A stretch of DNA of 64,000 nt from Streptosporangium becharense (GTDB lineage Bacteria; Actinomycetota; Actinomycetes; Streptosporangiales; Streptosporangiaceae), in assembly GCF_014204985.1 (NCBI RefSeq), contig NZ_JACHMP010000001.1, positions 6,262,001-6,326,000 of the forward strand. Direction: 5' to 3'. The translations under genes and the position numbers were made by a program. This document shows, piece by piece, positions 27,075 through 35,504 of this stretch. Numbering within the stretch: position 1 is the first letter of the stretch; each line of letters opens with the position of its first letter. The notes under the pieces were generated by a model. It was not told where the DNA came from and did no database searches. It worked only from the letters and a program-made list of their open reading frames with translations.

Positions 27075-27110
27075 CCCGTTCCGGTCCTGCCGGGGCGGGG
27101 TGAGCCCGCA

Positions 27111-27135
27111 GGCCGGGCGTACGCGCCGCCCGGCC
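27111..27135. terminator. Bidirectional hairpin between convergent genes
   Basis: GGCCGGGCG (27111-27119) pairs perfectly with CGCCCGGCC (27127-27135) around a 7-base loop, midway between the convergent aminotransferase and oxygenase genes. It marks a natural left border of the nucleoside cluster. Confidence 0.6.
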
Positions 27136-27218
27136 ACGCGAAGGCACCCTGGCGTCTCCCGCGAGGCGCCGGCGGGGACATCGGCGGGGGCGTCGGCGGC
27201 CGGTCGGCCCTGCGGCGG

Positions 27219-28145
27219 TCACTTCCCCAGGCCCTGGAACCTGTTCTCGATGAAGTCGCCCCACGTCTCGTTGATCATCGTCAGCTCGCCGTCCACCATC
27301 TTCCACTGCTGGGCCTTGTGCGGCGGATAGGCGAACAGCACCGACGACAGGCGCTTGTAGCCGGCAGGCATGGGCTTGGTGTGCACGCGGTGCGTCGACG
27401 GCCGGAATCGCCCGTCGGAGGCGCTCGACAGCATCCGTCCTATGTTGCACAGGACCACGTCGGTCTTGGCGATCACCGGCTCGACCCAGGTGCCGTCATG
27501 CAGGATGTACTGCAGGCCCTGGTCGGAGGGGGGAAGCTGGAGACCGAGCATCTGGATCCCCGAGTGCTCGTGCGCCAGCACCTGGCGGTCGCCCACGTCC
27601 CTGTAGTGGATCACCCGCAGGTTGGTGGCGTCGCGGGAGAGATCCAGCGCCGGCGTACCGTCCGGCATCATGCCGCGGACGACCTCGCCGAAGAGTGAGA
27701 TGAGCGTGAAGGCGATGTCGAACACCTCGGTGGCGGAGGCCCCGAACTCCGGGAAGGCACGCAGGACGTCCCCCGCGCCGGGCGGTTGATCGGCGATCAT
27801 CGCCCCGCTCACGTGAATGAACTCCTTGGGGTCGGGCACGCCCTTGGCCAGGCGGGGAACCTCCGAGTTGTACGGGAAGAACCCGTGCGTGCCGCCGACG
27901 GACAGCTGCGGCACGGACGAGTGCTTGTAATCGGCCAGGCTCGGCTCGGTCGACGCGCAGGCCGACGCGAATTCGTTCATCATGTTCTCGACGCGTCGGC
28001 CGATGCCGGGGACCTCCGCGGCCATGAAACCCCATCCGGTCAGCTGGGACCTGATGGCCTCGGTGGCGGATTGCATGTCCGCCTCGAGTTCCTGGATTCT
28101 TATGATGGGAACGCGACCGCTCAGTTCCATCGGGGGGACTTCCAA
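27219..28145 (-). CDS. Fe(II)/2-oxoglutarate enzyme, probable nucleotide halogenase (AdaV/AdeV-like)
   Basis: A 308-residue isopenicillin-N-synthase-fold protein. The iron region reads AHEHSG (191-196), the second His is His252 in STHRVH, and the 2OG-binding Arg265-Leu-Ser267 follows. There is no HXD/E motif. Read as His194-Ser-Gly196 the site has the HXG pattern of Fe/2OG halogenases, where the missing acid leaves room for chloride. From memory, AdaV/AdeV of the 2'-chloropentostatin pathway, which chlorinates dAMP, uses the same motif. Read as His192-Glu-His194 it would be an odd three-His site. TTG 28145 is supported by GGAG and a promoter. Its place beside a HisA and a LuxR gene ties it to the cluster. 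Confidence 0.75.
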   Translation of the reverse strand: MEVPPMELSGRVPIIRIQELEADMQSATEAIRSQLTGWGFMAAEVPGIGRRVENMMNEFASACASTEPSLADYKHSSVPQLSVGGTHGFFPYNSEVPRLAKGVPDPKEFIHVSGAMIADQPPGAGDVLRAFPEFGASATEVFDIAFTLISLFGEVVRGMMPDGTPALDLSRDATNLRVIHYRDVGDRQVLAHEHSGIQMLGLQLPPSDQGLQYILHDGTWVEPVIAKTDVVLCNIGRMLSSASDGRFRPSTHRVHTKPMPAGYKRLSSVLFAYPPHKAQQWKMVDGELTMINETWGDFIENRFQGLGK

Positions 28146-28181
28146 TGTAACTCCATTTTTTCGTCGGCGATCCTTGTCCGC

Positions 28182-28209
28182 AGGCTATCTCTTCCGTTGA
28201 TGCAGTCAA
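28182..28209 (-). promoter_or_regulatory. Candidate promoter of the halogenase-like gene
   Basis: On the minus strand TTGACT (28209-28204), a 16-base spacer and TAGCCT (28187-28182) fit a housekeeping sigma promoter. Transcription would begin near 28175, giving a 30-base leader with GGAG before the TTG start. Confidence 0.5.
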
Positions 28210-28220
28210 GGAGTCACGAC

Positions 28221-28239
28221 ATGATTTCGGAGGAATCAT
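28221..28239. promoter_or_regulatory. Inverted repeat ATGATT-N7-AATCAT upstream of -35
   Basis: Perfect 6-base arms (28221-28226 and 28234-28239) lie about 12 bases upstream of the candidate -35 box of the halogenase-like gene, centred near -55, the usual position of an activator. The half-site TGATT recurs at the hisA promoter (30308-30337). The LuxR protein encoded next door is the obvious candidate to bind. Confidence 0.42.
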
Positions 28240-28271
28240 TCCCGGTGCGCGGCGGCGTTTATTACGGGTTC

Positions 28272-29024
28272 TTACGTCACCCGCCGTACGGCACGCCGAC
28301 TCCGGGAGGGGGAGTCCATTCCCAGCCGCTCCGCGACCAGGGCCACCTCCGTCCGGTTGGAGCAGTCGAACTTCACCAGCAGGTTCGAGACGTGACGTTT
28401 GACGCCGTGGATGGTTATCCCCATGGCCCGGGCGATCTGGTGGTTGCTCATCCCGCGCCGCAGCAGGGCCAGCACGGTGCGCTCGCGCTCGGTCAGCCTT
28501 CTGATCGGGTGCGCGGCGGGGCCGGACGCGTCTCCCGCGCCGGTCACCGGCCCGCGCGCCACACCGGACGGGGCGGGCACGTCGCCGCGGAACACCTGCT
28601 CGAAGGCGTCGGACAGCCCCACGACGTTGATCTCGTCCCGCAGGAGATATCCGTCCACGCCGTATCTCCGGCCCAGGGACGAGACGACCTCCACGTCCTG
28701 TTCCCTTATCGTGGCCAATGTCTTCGGGAAAGCCCGCAGGGGGCCGCCGCCCATAATCTCCGGTAACGCGGTGAGCGGTATCACCGCCAGGTCGAAATCC
28801 TCTTCCTCCAGCAGGGCCCTGGCCTCCGCCGCGTTCTGCCCGACCGCGGCCCTGCCCACATTCGGCACTTTCATGAGAAGCGGGGGGAGCCCGTGATAGG
28901 AGATGTCGTCCTCGGCGAGCCAGAAGACGGACAGCTCCGAGCGCTGCGAGCCGTTGTCTCCGGGCCGCCGGCTGGAAGGAGGGGCCGGAAACGGATTTCT
29001 GGCCTTCGTCACGCTGATATCCAT
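28272..29024 (-). CDS. LuxR-type response regulator-like protein
   Basis: A 250-residue regulator with C-terminal LuxR helix-turn-helix (LTERERTVLALLRRGMSNHQ and on to GVKRHVSNLLVKF, about 173-230). The N-terminal half looks like a receiver-type alpha/beta domain (FWLAEDDISYHG, FDLAVIPLTALPEIMGG, YGVDGYLLRDE) but lacks a convincing phospho-acceptor Asp with the usual acidic pair, so it is an atypical, perhaps ligand-sensing, receiver. ATG 29024 is chosen because GAGAGGG precedes it; the frame extends further upstream without support. It lies between the halogenase-like gene and hisA on the same strand and is the best candidate for pathway-specific control. Confidence 0.82.
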   Translation of the reverse strand: MDISVTKARNPFPAPPSSRRPGDNGSQRSELSVFWLAEDDISYHGLPPLLMKVPNVGRAAVGQNAAEARALLEEEDFDLAVIPLTALPEIMGGGPLRAFPKTLATIREQDVEVVSSLGRRYGVDGYLLRDEINVVGLSDAFEQVFRGDVPAPSGVARGPVTGAGDASGPAAHPIRRLTERERTVLALLRRGMSNHQIARAMGITIHGVKRHVSNLLVKFDCSNRTEVALVAERLGMDSPSRSRRAVRRVT

Positions 29025-29257
29025 CACATGACCCTCTCTACTGGACCCTCGAACAACGCATTCCGCGGCCGGGCAGGGAGAAGTGGTGCGGGCGTCGTCG
29101 AGGGAATGCGACATGCGCTGATCCGTGCGACGGCGCTTCGCGCATCGATCCCGGGCGGCGGTCGCCTGACGTCTGTGCCCCCACCATCCGCCGATTCCCC
29201 GTCGGCGGGCGGTGCACAATTCCAGTTTTGGTCCGCCATAAACATGCGGGTCGATGC

Positions 29258-29287
29258 AATATACGTATATCAAGTATGCCCGGTCAA
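29258..29287 (-). promoter_or_regulatory. Candidate luxR promoter with ATATACGTATAT palindrome
   Basis: On the minus strand TTGACC (29287-29282), an 18-base spacer and TATATT (29263-29258). A perfect 12-base palindrome, ATATACGTATAT (29259-29270), overlaps the -10 region, a position suited to repression or autoregulation. The region 29025-29368 is otherwise empty of genes and, around the promoter, unusually AT-rich. It leaves a leader of about 225 bases. Confidence 0.45.
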
Positions 29288-29368
29288 GCTATCCAACCGC
29301 GGGTGCCCCGTCAACCCGCCGATTCAATGTGTGAGAACGGTTCCGATTCCGCGGGGCCTGTCGATTGA

Positions 29369-30136
29369 TCACCCTTTTTCGGCGGGCACCCGCGGCCGCG
29401 GATCAGGGCCGCCCACGGCGTCCAACGCCTCCCGCAGGGTGAAGTTCCCGGCGTAGAGCGCCTTCCCCACGACGGCTCCCTCGACCCCCAGGGGCGCCAG
29501 CGAGGCGACGGCGCGGAGGTCGTCGAGGCAGGACACCCCACCGGAGGCCACGACGGGGCCGCGGGTGGCGGCGCAGACGTTCTCCAGCAGTTCCAGGTTG
29601 GGCCCCCGCAGGGTGCCGTCCCTGGTGATGTCGGTGACGACGTACCGTGCGCACCCCGCCGAGTCCAGCCGGGCCAGGGTCTCGTAGAGCTCGCCGGCGT
29701 CCCGGGTCCAGCCGTGGCTGCGCAGGGTGGTGCCGCGGACGCTCAGCTCGACGGCGACCCGATCGCCGTGCCGGGCGATGACGTCCGCGACCCACCCGGG
29801 GCTCTCCAGGGCGCCCGTGCCCAGGACCACCCGGGTGCAGCCGGTGGCCAGGGCCGCGGCCACGGCGTCGTCGTCGCGGAGGCCGCCGCACAGTTCGGTC
29901 CTGACGTCGAGGGCCCCGACCACCTGCGTGATCACTTCCCTGTTGGTCCCGGTGCCGAAGGCGGCGTCGAGGTCGACCAGGTGTATCCACTCGGCCCCCG
30001 CGCGCTGCCAGGCGAGCGCCGCGGCGAGCGGGTCGCCGTACCAGGTCTCGGACCCGGACTCGCCGCGTACGAGGCGGACGGCCTGGCCGTCCCGGACGTC
30101 GACGGCGGGAAGCAGGGTCAGGCGCTGGGTCGGCAT
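29369..30136 (-). CDS. Phosphoribosyl isomerase, HisA/PriA type, in the nucleoside cluster
   Basis: A 255-residue (beta/alpha)8 isomerase. Asp13 in [10 protein letters not shown] and Asp169 in [10 protein letters not shown] are the catalytic acid-base pair; CGGLRDD and the two phosphate grips ([18 protein letters not shown]) are intact. It converts ProFAR to PRFAR in histidine synthesis, and actinomycete PriA forms also do the TrpF reaction. It stands alone, without hisH/hisF/hisI neighbours, but beside cluster genes with its own promoter, which suggests a dedicated copy feeding PRFAR to the PurC-like enzyme at 48646. ATG 30136 with GAGGTG upstream. If the genome lacks another hisA, it would also serve primary metabolism. 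Confidence 0.88.
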   Translation of the reverse strand: MPTQRLTLLPAVDVRDGQAVRLVRGESGSETWYGDPLAAALAWQRAGAEWIHLVDLDAAFGTGTNREVITQVVGALDVRTELCGGLRDDDAVAAALATGCTRVVLGTGALESPGWVADVIARHGDRVAVELSVRGTTLRSHGWTRDAGELYETLARLDSAGCARYVVTDITRDGTLRGPNLELLENVCAATRGPVVASGGVSCLDDLRAVASLAPLGVEGAVVGKALYAGNFTLREALDAVGGPDPRPRVPAEKG

Positions 30137-30307
30137 TCGGCACCTCGGAGGCTCGTCGGCGGGGTCGGCCGTGACCGCGTGGGCAGGCGCGGCCCTCGTG
30201 CGGGTGACGTCTCCCCGCGGCGGCCGGCCAGGTCCCGTGGCGCATGCGGAATCGCCGTTGCACATTTCCGGTGACGAAGTAAGCGTTGATCCGGCGATCG
30301 GCGGAGA

Positions 30308-30344
30308 AATCACTTCATTATGCGACTCCAGGTGATTGTGTAAA
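30308..30344 (-). promoter_or_regulatory. Candidate hisA promoter with overlapping inverted repeat
   Basis: On the minus strand TTTACA (30344-30339), a 16-base spacer and CATAAT (30322-30317) make a good sigma-type promoter. AATCAC (30308-30313) and GTGATT (30332-30337) flank the -10 box as an inverted repeat. The transcript would carry a leader of about 174 bases. Confidence 0.5.
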
Positions 30345-30754
30345 GTGAACTTCCGGCTACCCCCATGGTTTACTTGTGCCGCACTCCCGGCGCTGGGACG
30401 CTTGCCCAAGCGCCGACCGGGAAAGACGGTCCACGTTGTCCCGCAGGGGAGGAATGGTGCCGTTCCACGGTCACGGGCTCCACATTCGGACATCCGCCTC
30501 ACAAGACGTCGCCATGGTCTGGTTCCCCTTTCGCGCGTACGCGCCGGTCTTCCGGCCCCCGCCCTGCGGAAACCGTGGCCTCCCCCCCGACGCGGGGGAA
30601 GATCCGGTGCGCGGGCGTGCCCGGGGCGACCGGGCGTGAGGCACCCGCCGGTGCGCGGCCCCCGCCGTGCCCCCGATCCGGTGGCAGGCGCGGCCCCGCC
30701 CGTCGCGGTCATCTCCAGTCCCCGTCGCGCCGACCACGAAGGAGACGGCACGTC
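30345..30754. other. Leader region before the rightward operon, no gene seen
   Basis: About 410 bases without a convincing gene. Open frames here (one from 30336) are rich in Arg and Pro and overlap antisense frames, with no family resemblance or good ribosome site. The region presumably holds the promoter of the rightward operon; I could not identify it. AAGGAGA at 30739 is the ribosome site of the first gene. Confidence 0.5.
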
Positions 30755-31546
30755 GTGAAACGCCGGATGATCGTGTGCGACCTCGACGGGACGCTGCTGA
30801 ACTCCTCCGGCCTGGTGTCGGAACGCACCCGCGTGGCGGTGCACCGCGCGCGGAGCGCGGGGCACGTCTTCGCCATCGCGACGGCGCGACCGGTTCGTGA
30901 CACCCGGCACGTGGCCGTGGCGCTCGGCAACGAGACCGTAGCGGTCTGCGGGAACGGCTCCATCACCTTCGACTTCGTCCGGGACGAGGTGGTCGACTAC
31001 CACCCGCTGGCCGAGACGCACGTCGCGGAGGCGCTGGCGGTCCTGCGCGGCCGGCTCCCGGGCGTCCGGCTGGGGGCGGAGTGCCGGCTGGAGCTGGTGC
31101 TGGAGGACTCCTTCGAACTGCCCCCGGCCCTGTCGCGCAGCGCGCGGCGGGTGCCGCGACTGGAGGAGGCGATCGACCGGCACAACGTCGGCAAGCTCAT
31201 GGTGCAACTGGAGGGGACCGCCCGCCACTACTACGAGGGCGTGCGCCGGATCCTCGCCGGATGCGAGGTCACCATCTCGGCGGACGTGTTCTGCGAGGTG
31301 ATGCGCGCCGGCGTCACCAAGGCGGCCGCCCTGGAGGTGATGGCGGGGCGACTCGGGTTCGCCGGCGACGACGTGATCGCGTTCGGCGACATGCCGAACG
31401 ACCTTCCCATGCTGACCTGGGCGGGTACGGCGGTGGCCGTCGCGAACGCCCATCCGGCGGTGCTCGCCTCGGCCGACGAGGTGACGGCGTCCAACGACGA
31501 CGACGGCGTCGCCGCGTGGCTGGAGCGACTGACCGGACACCACTGA
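30755..31546 (+). CDS. Cof-type HAD phosphatase
   Basis: A 263-residue HAD-superfamily IIB hydrolase. Motif I is CDLDGTLLN with the nucleophile and acid Asp, motif II is in FAIATAR, Lys in [12 protein letters not shown] and motif IV in [13 protein letters not shown]. An alpha/beta cap lies between motifs II and III. Such enzymes dephosphorylate sugar phosphates and nucleotides. In this setting it could remove the 5'-phosphate of a finished nucleotide (the last step in coformycin formation) or act on a sugar phosphate. The GTG start is fixed by AAGGAGA nine bases upstream. It is the first gene of the rightward operon, about 180 bases before the lipoprotein gene. Confidence 0.87.
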   Translation: MKRRMIVCDLDGTLLNSSGLVSERTRVAVHRARSAGHVFAIATARPVRDTRHVAVALGNETVAVCGNGSITFDFVRDEVVDYHPLAETHVAEALAVLRGRLPGVRLGAECRLELVLEDSFELPPALSRSARRVPRLEEAIDRHNVGKLMVQLEGTARHYYEGVRRILAGCEVTISADVFCEVMRAGVTKAAALEVMAGRLGFAGDDVIAFGDMPNDLPMLTWAGTAVAVANAHPAVLASADEVTASNDDDGVAAWLERLTGHH

Positions 31547-31728
31547 CCGGTGCCCGCCGATCCGGCGGGCCACGTGTCCCGGCACCTGCCCGAGGAGTGT
31601 CGATGCCTGCCTGAACAGTGTTCGCCACGGGTGCCGCTGGAACCGAGACCCGACCGGTGATGACTCGGCCTGCGGAGGTAGGCCCCGGGCCCGTGCCAGA
31701 CGCGGGCGTTCGATCTGAGAGGTGCGCC

Positions 31729-32778
31729 ATGCCCCGACCGTCCGCCGCTCGACTACTCGCCATCTGCTTGCTGCTGTGTTCGCTCACGGCCTGCACGACC
31801 ACGGGGAACGGCGCCGCCGCGGGCCCGGCCTCCGGCAAGGACGGCGCCGCCGCTTCGAAGATCGCCGTCGGAGTGGCCTACAGCCGCGGCGGGCGCGGCG
31901 ACAAGTCCTTCAACGACTCCGTGGGGGCCGGAGTGGACCGGGCGAAGGCGGAGCTGGGCGTGCCGGTCAAGGAACTCAGCCCCAACGCGGCCGGGTCGGA
32001 CCTGGAGGAGGTCCTGCGACTGCTCGCGGAGACGGGCCACAACCCCGTCCTGGCCGTCGGCTTCTTCTACGCCCAGCCCCTGACGAAGGTCGCGCCGGCC
32101 TTCCCCCGCACCCAGTTCGTCATCATCGACGACGCGACGGTGAAGCTGCCCAACGTCACCAACGTGGCGTTCAGGGAGGAGGAGGCGAGCTACCTGGTCG
32201 GAGCGGCGGCGGCCCTCAAGTCGGCCACCGGGCGGATCGGTTTCATCGGCGGCGTGCAGACGCCGCCCCAGGAGAGCTTCCTGGCCGGATACGCGGCCGG
32301 TGCCCGGAAGATCAACCCCAAGATCCACCTCTCCAGCGTGTTCATCACCCAGCCGCCCGACTTCAGTGGATTCTCCTCCCCGGACAAGGCCCAGGAAGCG
32401 GCCCGCGGGATGTACGACAGCGGCGCCGACATCGTCTATCACGCCGCCGGCGCCTCCGGGCTCGGCGTCTTCCAGGCGGCCAAAGCGGCGGGCAAGTGGG
32501 CGATCGGGGTCGACGTGGACCAGCGCAAGACGGTCGACCCGGAGCTGGCCGACGTGATCCTCACCAGCGCCACCAAGGAACTCGACGTCGCGGTGCTGCG
32601 CGTCATCCAGGAGGCGGCGGCCGGCAAGGCGGTCTACGGGCTGCGCGAATTCGGGCTCAAGGAGGAAGGGGTGGCCTACGCCACGAGCGGCGGTGGCATC
32701 AGCGACATAGCGCCGCGCCTGGAGGAGATCCGCAAACAGATCATCTCCGGCCGGATCACCGTGCCCGCCGTCCCCTAG
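31729..32778 (+). CDS. BMP-family nucleoside-binding lipoprotein
   Basis: A 349-residue substrate-binding lipoprotein: signal peptide with lipobox LTAC (Cys22), a Gly/Ala linker, then the Bmp/PnrA domain ([41 protein letters not shown] in parts, [45 protein letters not shown]). This family binds purine nucleosides for ABC import. The start at 31729 follows GAGAGGTG. It heads a BmpA-ATPase-permease-permease set that matches the RnsBACD/NupABC nucleoside importers exactly in order. Within a nucleoside cluster this could take up precursor nucleosides or recapture product. Confidence 0.9.
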   Translation: MPRPSAARLLAICLLLCSLTACTTTGNGAAAGPASGKDGAAASKIAVGVAYSRGGRGDKSFNDSVGAGVDRAKAELGVPVKELSPNAAGSDLEEVLRLLAETGHNPVLAVGFFYAQPLTKVAPAFPRTQFVIIDDATVKLPNVTNVAFREEEASYLVGAAAALKSATGRIGFIGGVQTPPQESFLAGYAAGARKINPKIHLSSVFITQPPDFSGFSSPDKAQEAARGMYDSGADIVYHAAGASGLGVFQAAKAAGKWAIGVDVDQRKTVDPELADVILTSATKELDVAVLRVIQEAAAGKAVYGLREFGLKEEGVAYATSGGGISDIAPRLEEIRKQIISGRITVPAVP

Positions 32779-32829
32779 CCGGTCCACGTGCGTCGGCGGC
32801 ACAGCCACCGGGGCGATTCTGGAGGCCCG

Positions 32830-34377
32830 ATGTCCCCTCACGCCACTTCCGAACCCGGGCGACCTCCGCTCGTCGAGCTCCGCCACATCAGCAAGCGCTA
32901 CCCGGGCGTCGTCGCCAACCGCGACATGAACCTCGTCGTCCACCCGGGTCAGATCCACGCTGTGGTGGGGGAGAACGGGGCCGGCAAATCGACGCTCATG
33001 CGGATCCTGTACGGAGAGGAGCAGCCCGACGGCGGCGAGATCCTGCTGAACGGCGAACCGGCCCGGCTGCGTTCACCCGCCGACGCCATCGCGGCCGGCA
33101 TCGGGATGGTCCACCAGCACTTCATGCTCGCCGAGAACCTGACCGTCCTGGAGAACGTGATCCTCGGAGCGGAGACGTCACGGTGGGGCCTGCTCGACCG
33201 CCGCTCGAGCAGACGGGTCCTGCGGGAGGTGAGCGAGCGTTACGGTCTCGACGTCGATCCCGACGTCACCGTCGAGCGGCTGGGCGTGGGCCAGCGGCAG
33301 CGGGTCGAGATCCTCAAGGTCCTGTACCGGGGCGCCCGCGTCCTGATCTTCGACGAGCCCACCGCGGTGCTGGTGCCCGACGAGGTGCGGGCCCTGTTCG
33401 AAAGTCTCGCCGGACTGCGCGAGCGGGGACTGGCCGTCATCTTCATCTCCCACAAGCTCGACGAGGTGCTCGCCGTCTCCGACCACATCACGGTCATCCG
33501 CGCCGGCACCTCGGTGGGGGACTTCGCCACCTCCGAGGCCGACTCCCGCCTCGTCTCCCGGCTCATCATCGGAGGCGAGCTGCCGGCGCCCGCGACCCGC
33601 GACCGCACCGGGGGCGGGCAGGTCGCCCTGCGGCTGCGCGGCCTGAGGACCGACGCCGTCACGGAGGCGACCCTGGAGGTGGCCCGGGGGGAGATCCTGG
33701 GCATCGCGGGAGTCGAGGGCAACGGACAGTCCGAGCTCATCGAAGCGATCATGGGAATCCGCGGGACCTCGGCGGGCTCGGTGCACATCACGGGCCGGGA
33801 CGCGACCCGCCTCGACACGCGTCACCGCCGGCGGTTGGGGCTGGCGTGCATCCCGGAGGACCGCCACCGCCAGGCGCTGGCGCTGCCCGCGACACTGTGG
33901 GAGAACATCATGCTCGGCAGCGGGGAACTGCGACGCCGCAGCCGGTGGCGGGTCGACCGGAAGGCGGCCCGGGACGTCACCGGTGAGCTCATCGCCCGGC
34001 TCGGCGTCAAGGCGCCGTCTCCCGACGTACCCGCCGCCGCGCTGTCGGGAGGCAACCAGCAGAAGCTGGTCGTCGGCAGAGAGCTCGGCGGCCGGCCCGC
34101 GGTGCTGCTGGCCGCCCACCCCACCCGCGGCGTGGACGTCGGCGCCCAGGCCGTCATCTGGGAGCTGCTGCGCGACGCCAGGGACGGCGGCCTGGCGGTC
34201 CTGCTGGTCAGCGCCGACCTCGACGAGGTGCTCGGCCTGAGCGACCGGGTGCAGGTCATGCTGCGCGGAAGACTGAGCGCCGCCGTCCCCGCCGGGGAGC
34301 TGACCCCGCAGCGCCTCGGCCGGCTGATGACGGGAACCGAGACGGAGCCCGCCGACCCGGCGGTGGAGGTCCGATGA
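32830..34377 (+). CDS. Nucleoside ABC importer ATPase (two ABC domains)
   Basis: A 515-residue tandem ABC protein of the sugar/nucleoside importer class. The first domain has Walker A GENGAGKST, an unusual signature region (LGVGQRQRVEILKVLYRG) and Walker B VLIFDEPTAVL. The second has the degenerate Walker A GVEGNGQSEL, signature LSGGNQQK and a Walker B region VLLAAHPTRGVDVG without the usual Glu, the asymmetry normal for this class. ATG 32830 follows GGAGG. Its stop overlaps the first permease start (ATGA), so importer subunits are co-translated. Confidence 0.92.
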   Translation: MSPHATSEPGRPPLVELRHISKRYPGVVANRDMNLVVHPGQIHAVVGENGAGKSTLMRILYGEEQPDGGEILLNGEPARLRSPADAIAAGIGMVHQHFMLAENLTVLENVILGAETSRWGLLDRRSSRRVLREVSERYGLDVDPDVTVERLGVGQRQRVEILKVLYRGARVLIFDEPTAVLVPDEVRALFESLAGLRERGLAVIFISHKLDEVLAVSDHITVIRAGTSVGDFATSEADSRLVSRLIIGGELPAPATRDRTGGGQVALRLRGLRTDAVTEATLEVARGEILGIAGVEGNGQSELIEAIMGIRGTSAGSVHITGRDATRLDTRHRRRLGLACIPEDRHRQALALPATLWENIMLGSGELRRRSRWRVDRKAARDVTGELIARLGVKAPSPDVPAAALSGGNQQKLVVGRELGGRPAVLLAAHPTRGVDVGAQAVIWELLRDARDGGLAVLLVSADLDEVLGLSDRVQVMLRGRLSAAVPAGELTPQRLGRLMTGTETEPADPAVEVR

Positions 34378-35504
34378 GACCCGCGCGGGCACCGGGCCGG
34401 GGAGTGCCGGGCACGCTCGCCGTCCCGGCGCTCGCACTGCTGATCGCCCTCACGGTCACCGCGGCGCTGCTCGCCGCGGTGGGCGCCTCGCCGGGGCGGA
34501 CCTACCTGACCATGCTGGAGTTCGGGCTCCGGCCGGACTCGCTCGTCTCCGCGGTCAACCGGTCGACCATCTACTTCTTCGCCGGTCTCGCCGTGGCCGT
34601 CGCCTTCCGGATGAACCTGTTCAACATCGGGGTCGAGGGCCAGTACCGCATCGCGGCGCTGCTCGCCGCGGCGGCCGGCGCGGCCGTCGACCTGCCCGGC
34701 CCGCTGCACCTCACCGTCGTGTGCCTGGTCGCCATGCTCACCGGCGCCGTGTGGGCCGGCATCGCCGCCGTGCTGCGGACATGGCGCGGAGTCTCCGAGG
34801 TGCTGTCCACGCTCCTGCTGAACTACGTCGCCACCGCCGTCATCGCCTACCTGCTGGCCGAGGTGTTCGCGGCCGACAGCGTCACCGGCTCCACACCCGA
34901 GCTGCCACCGTCGGCACGCCTGCCCGTACTCGACGGCCTGCCGGCCCTCTTCGGGCTCCCGCTCCCCGCAGGCGTGCACCTCGGCGGGGCCGCACTGGGG
35001 GCGGTCGTCTTCGGCGTGGTCGTGCACTGGGTGCTCACCCGCACGCTGTACGGCCACGACCTGAAGATCAGCGGGCTGAATCCGACGGCGGCGCGCGCTC
35101 ACGGCATCGACCCGCGCCGCATGATCCTCATCACCATGCTCGTCTCCGGTGGGCTGGCCGGGCTGGCCGGGCTGCCGGACCTGCTGGGGAACACCTACCG
35201 CTACGGCATGGACTTCCCCTCCGGCGCGGGATTCACCGGAATCGCCGTCGCCCTGCTCGGCCGCAACACCCCCCTCGGCATCGCGCTGTCCGCCCTGCTC
35301 TTCGGCTTCCTGGAGCGTTCGGCACTGATCCTGGACATCCAGGGCATCCCCAAGGAGATCGTCACGATCATGCAAGGCGTCATCGTGATCAGCGTCGTGG
35401 TCGCCCACGAGGTGGTGCGCCGCATGGAGCGCAGGCGCACCGCCCGGCTCGTGCGCGAGGGGACGTCCCCGGCCGCCTCCGAACCGGCGGGACCCGCCGC
35501 ATGA
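34374..35504 (+). CDS. Nucleoside ABC importer permease 1
   Basis: A 376-residue membrane permease of the branched-chain/sugar type (BPD-2). Eight to ten hydrophobic segments run from VPALALLIALTVTAALLAAV to VTIMQGVIVISVVVAHEVV. FRMNLFNIGVEGQYRIAALLAA and the coupling segment GLNPTAARAHGIDPRRMILITMLVSGGLAGLAG (described in parts) are the family signature. It overlaps the ATPase gene and the second permease gene by four bases each. It should pair with permease 2 to form the channel fed by the BMP lipoprotein. Confidence 0.9.
   Translation: MRPARAPGRGVPGTLAVPALALLIALTVTAALLAAVGASPGRTYLTMLEFGLRPDSLVSAVNRSTIYFFAGLAVAVAFRMNLFNIGVEGQYRIAALLAAAAGAAVDLPGPLHLTVVCLVAMLTGAVWAGIAAVLRTWRGVSEVLSTLLLNYVATAVIAYLLAEVFAADSVTGSTPELPPSARLPVLDGLPALFGLPLPAGVHLGGAALGAVVFGVVVHWVLTRTLYGHDLKISGLNPTAARAHGIDPRRMILITMLVSGGLAGLAGLPDLLGNTYRYGMDFPSGAGFTGIAVALLGRNTPLGIALSALLFGFLERSALILDIQGIPKEIVTIMQGVIVISVVVAHEVVRRMERRRTARLVREGTSPAASEPAGPAA

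Noticed and set aside
27647..27660. Reading AHEH as an HXD/E-type hydroxylase site.
   Set aside because: There is no acidic residue at the third position. Glu193 is the middle residue, so a normal two-His-one-carboxylate site cannot be drawn.
30336..30758. A 140-codon frame before the HAD gene.
   Set aside because: It is rich in Arg and Pro, has no ribosome site or similarity, and reads like random GC-rich sequence.
30137..31585. Extending HisA upstream through a 738-codon minus-strand frame.
   Set aside because: The upper part is antisense to the HAD phosphatase gene. GAGGTG before ATG 30136 and the family N-terminus fix the start.
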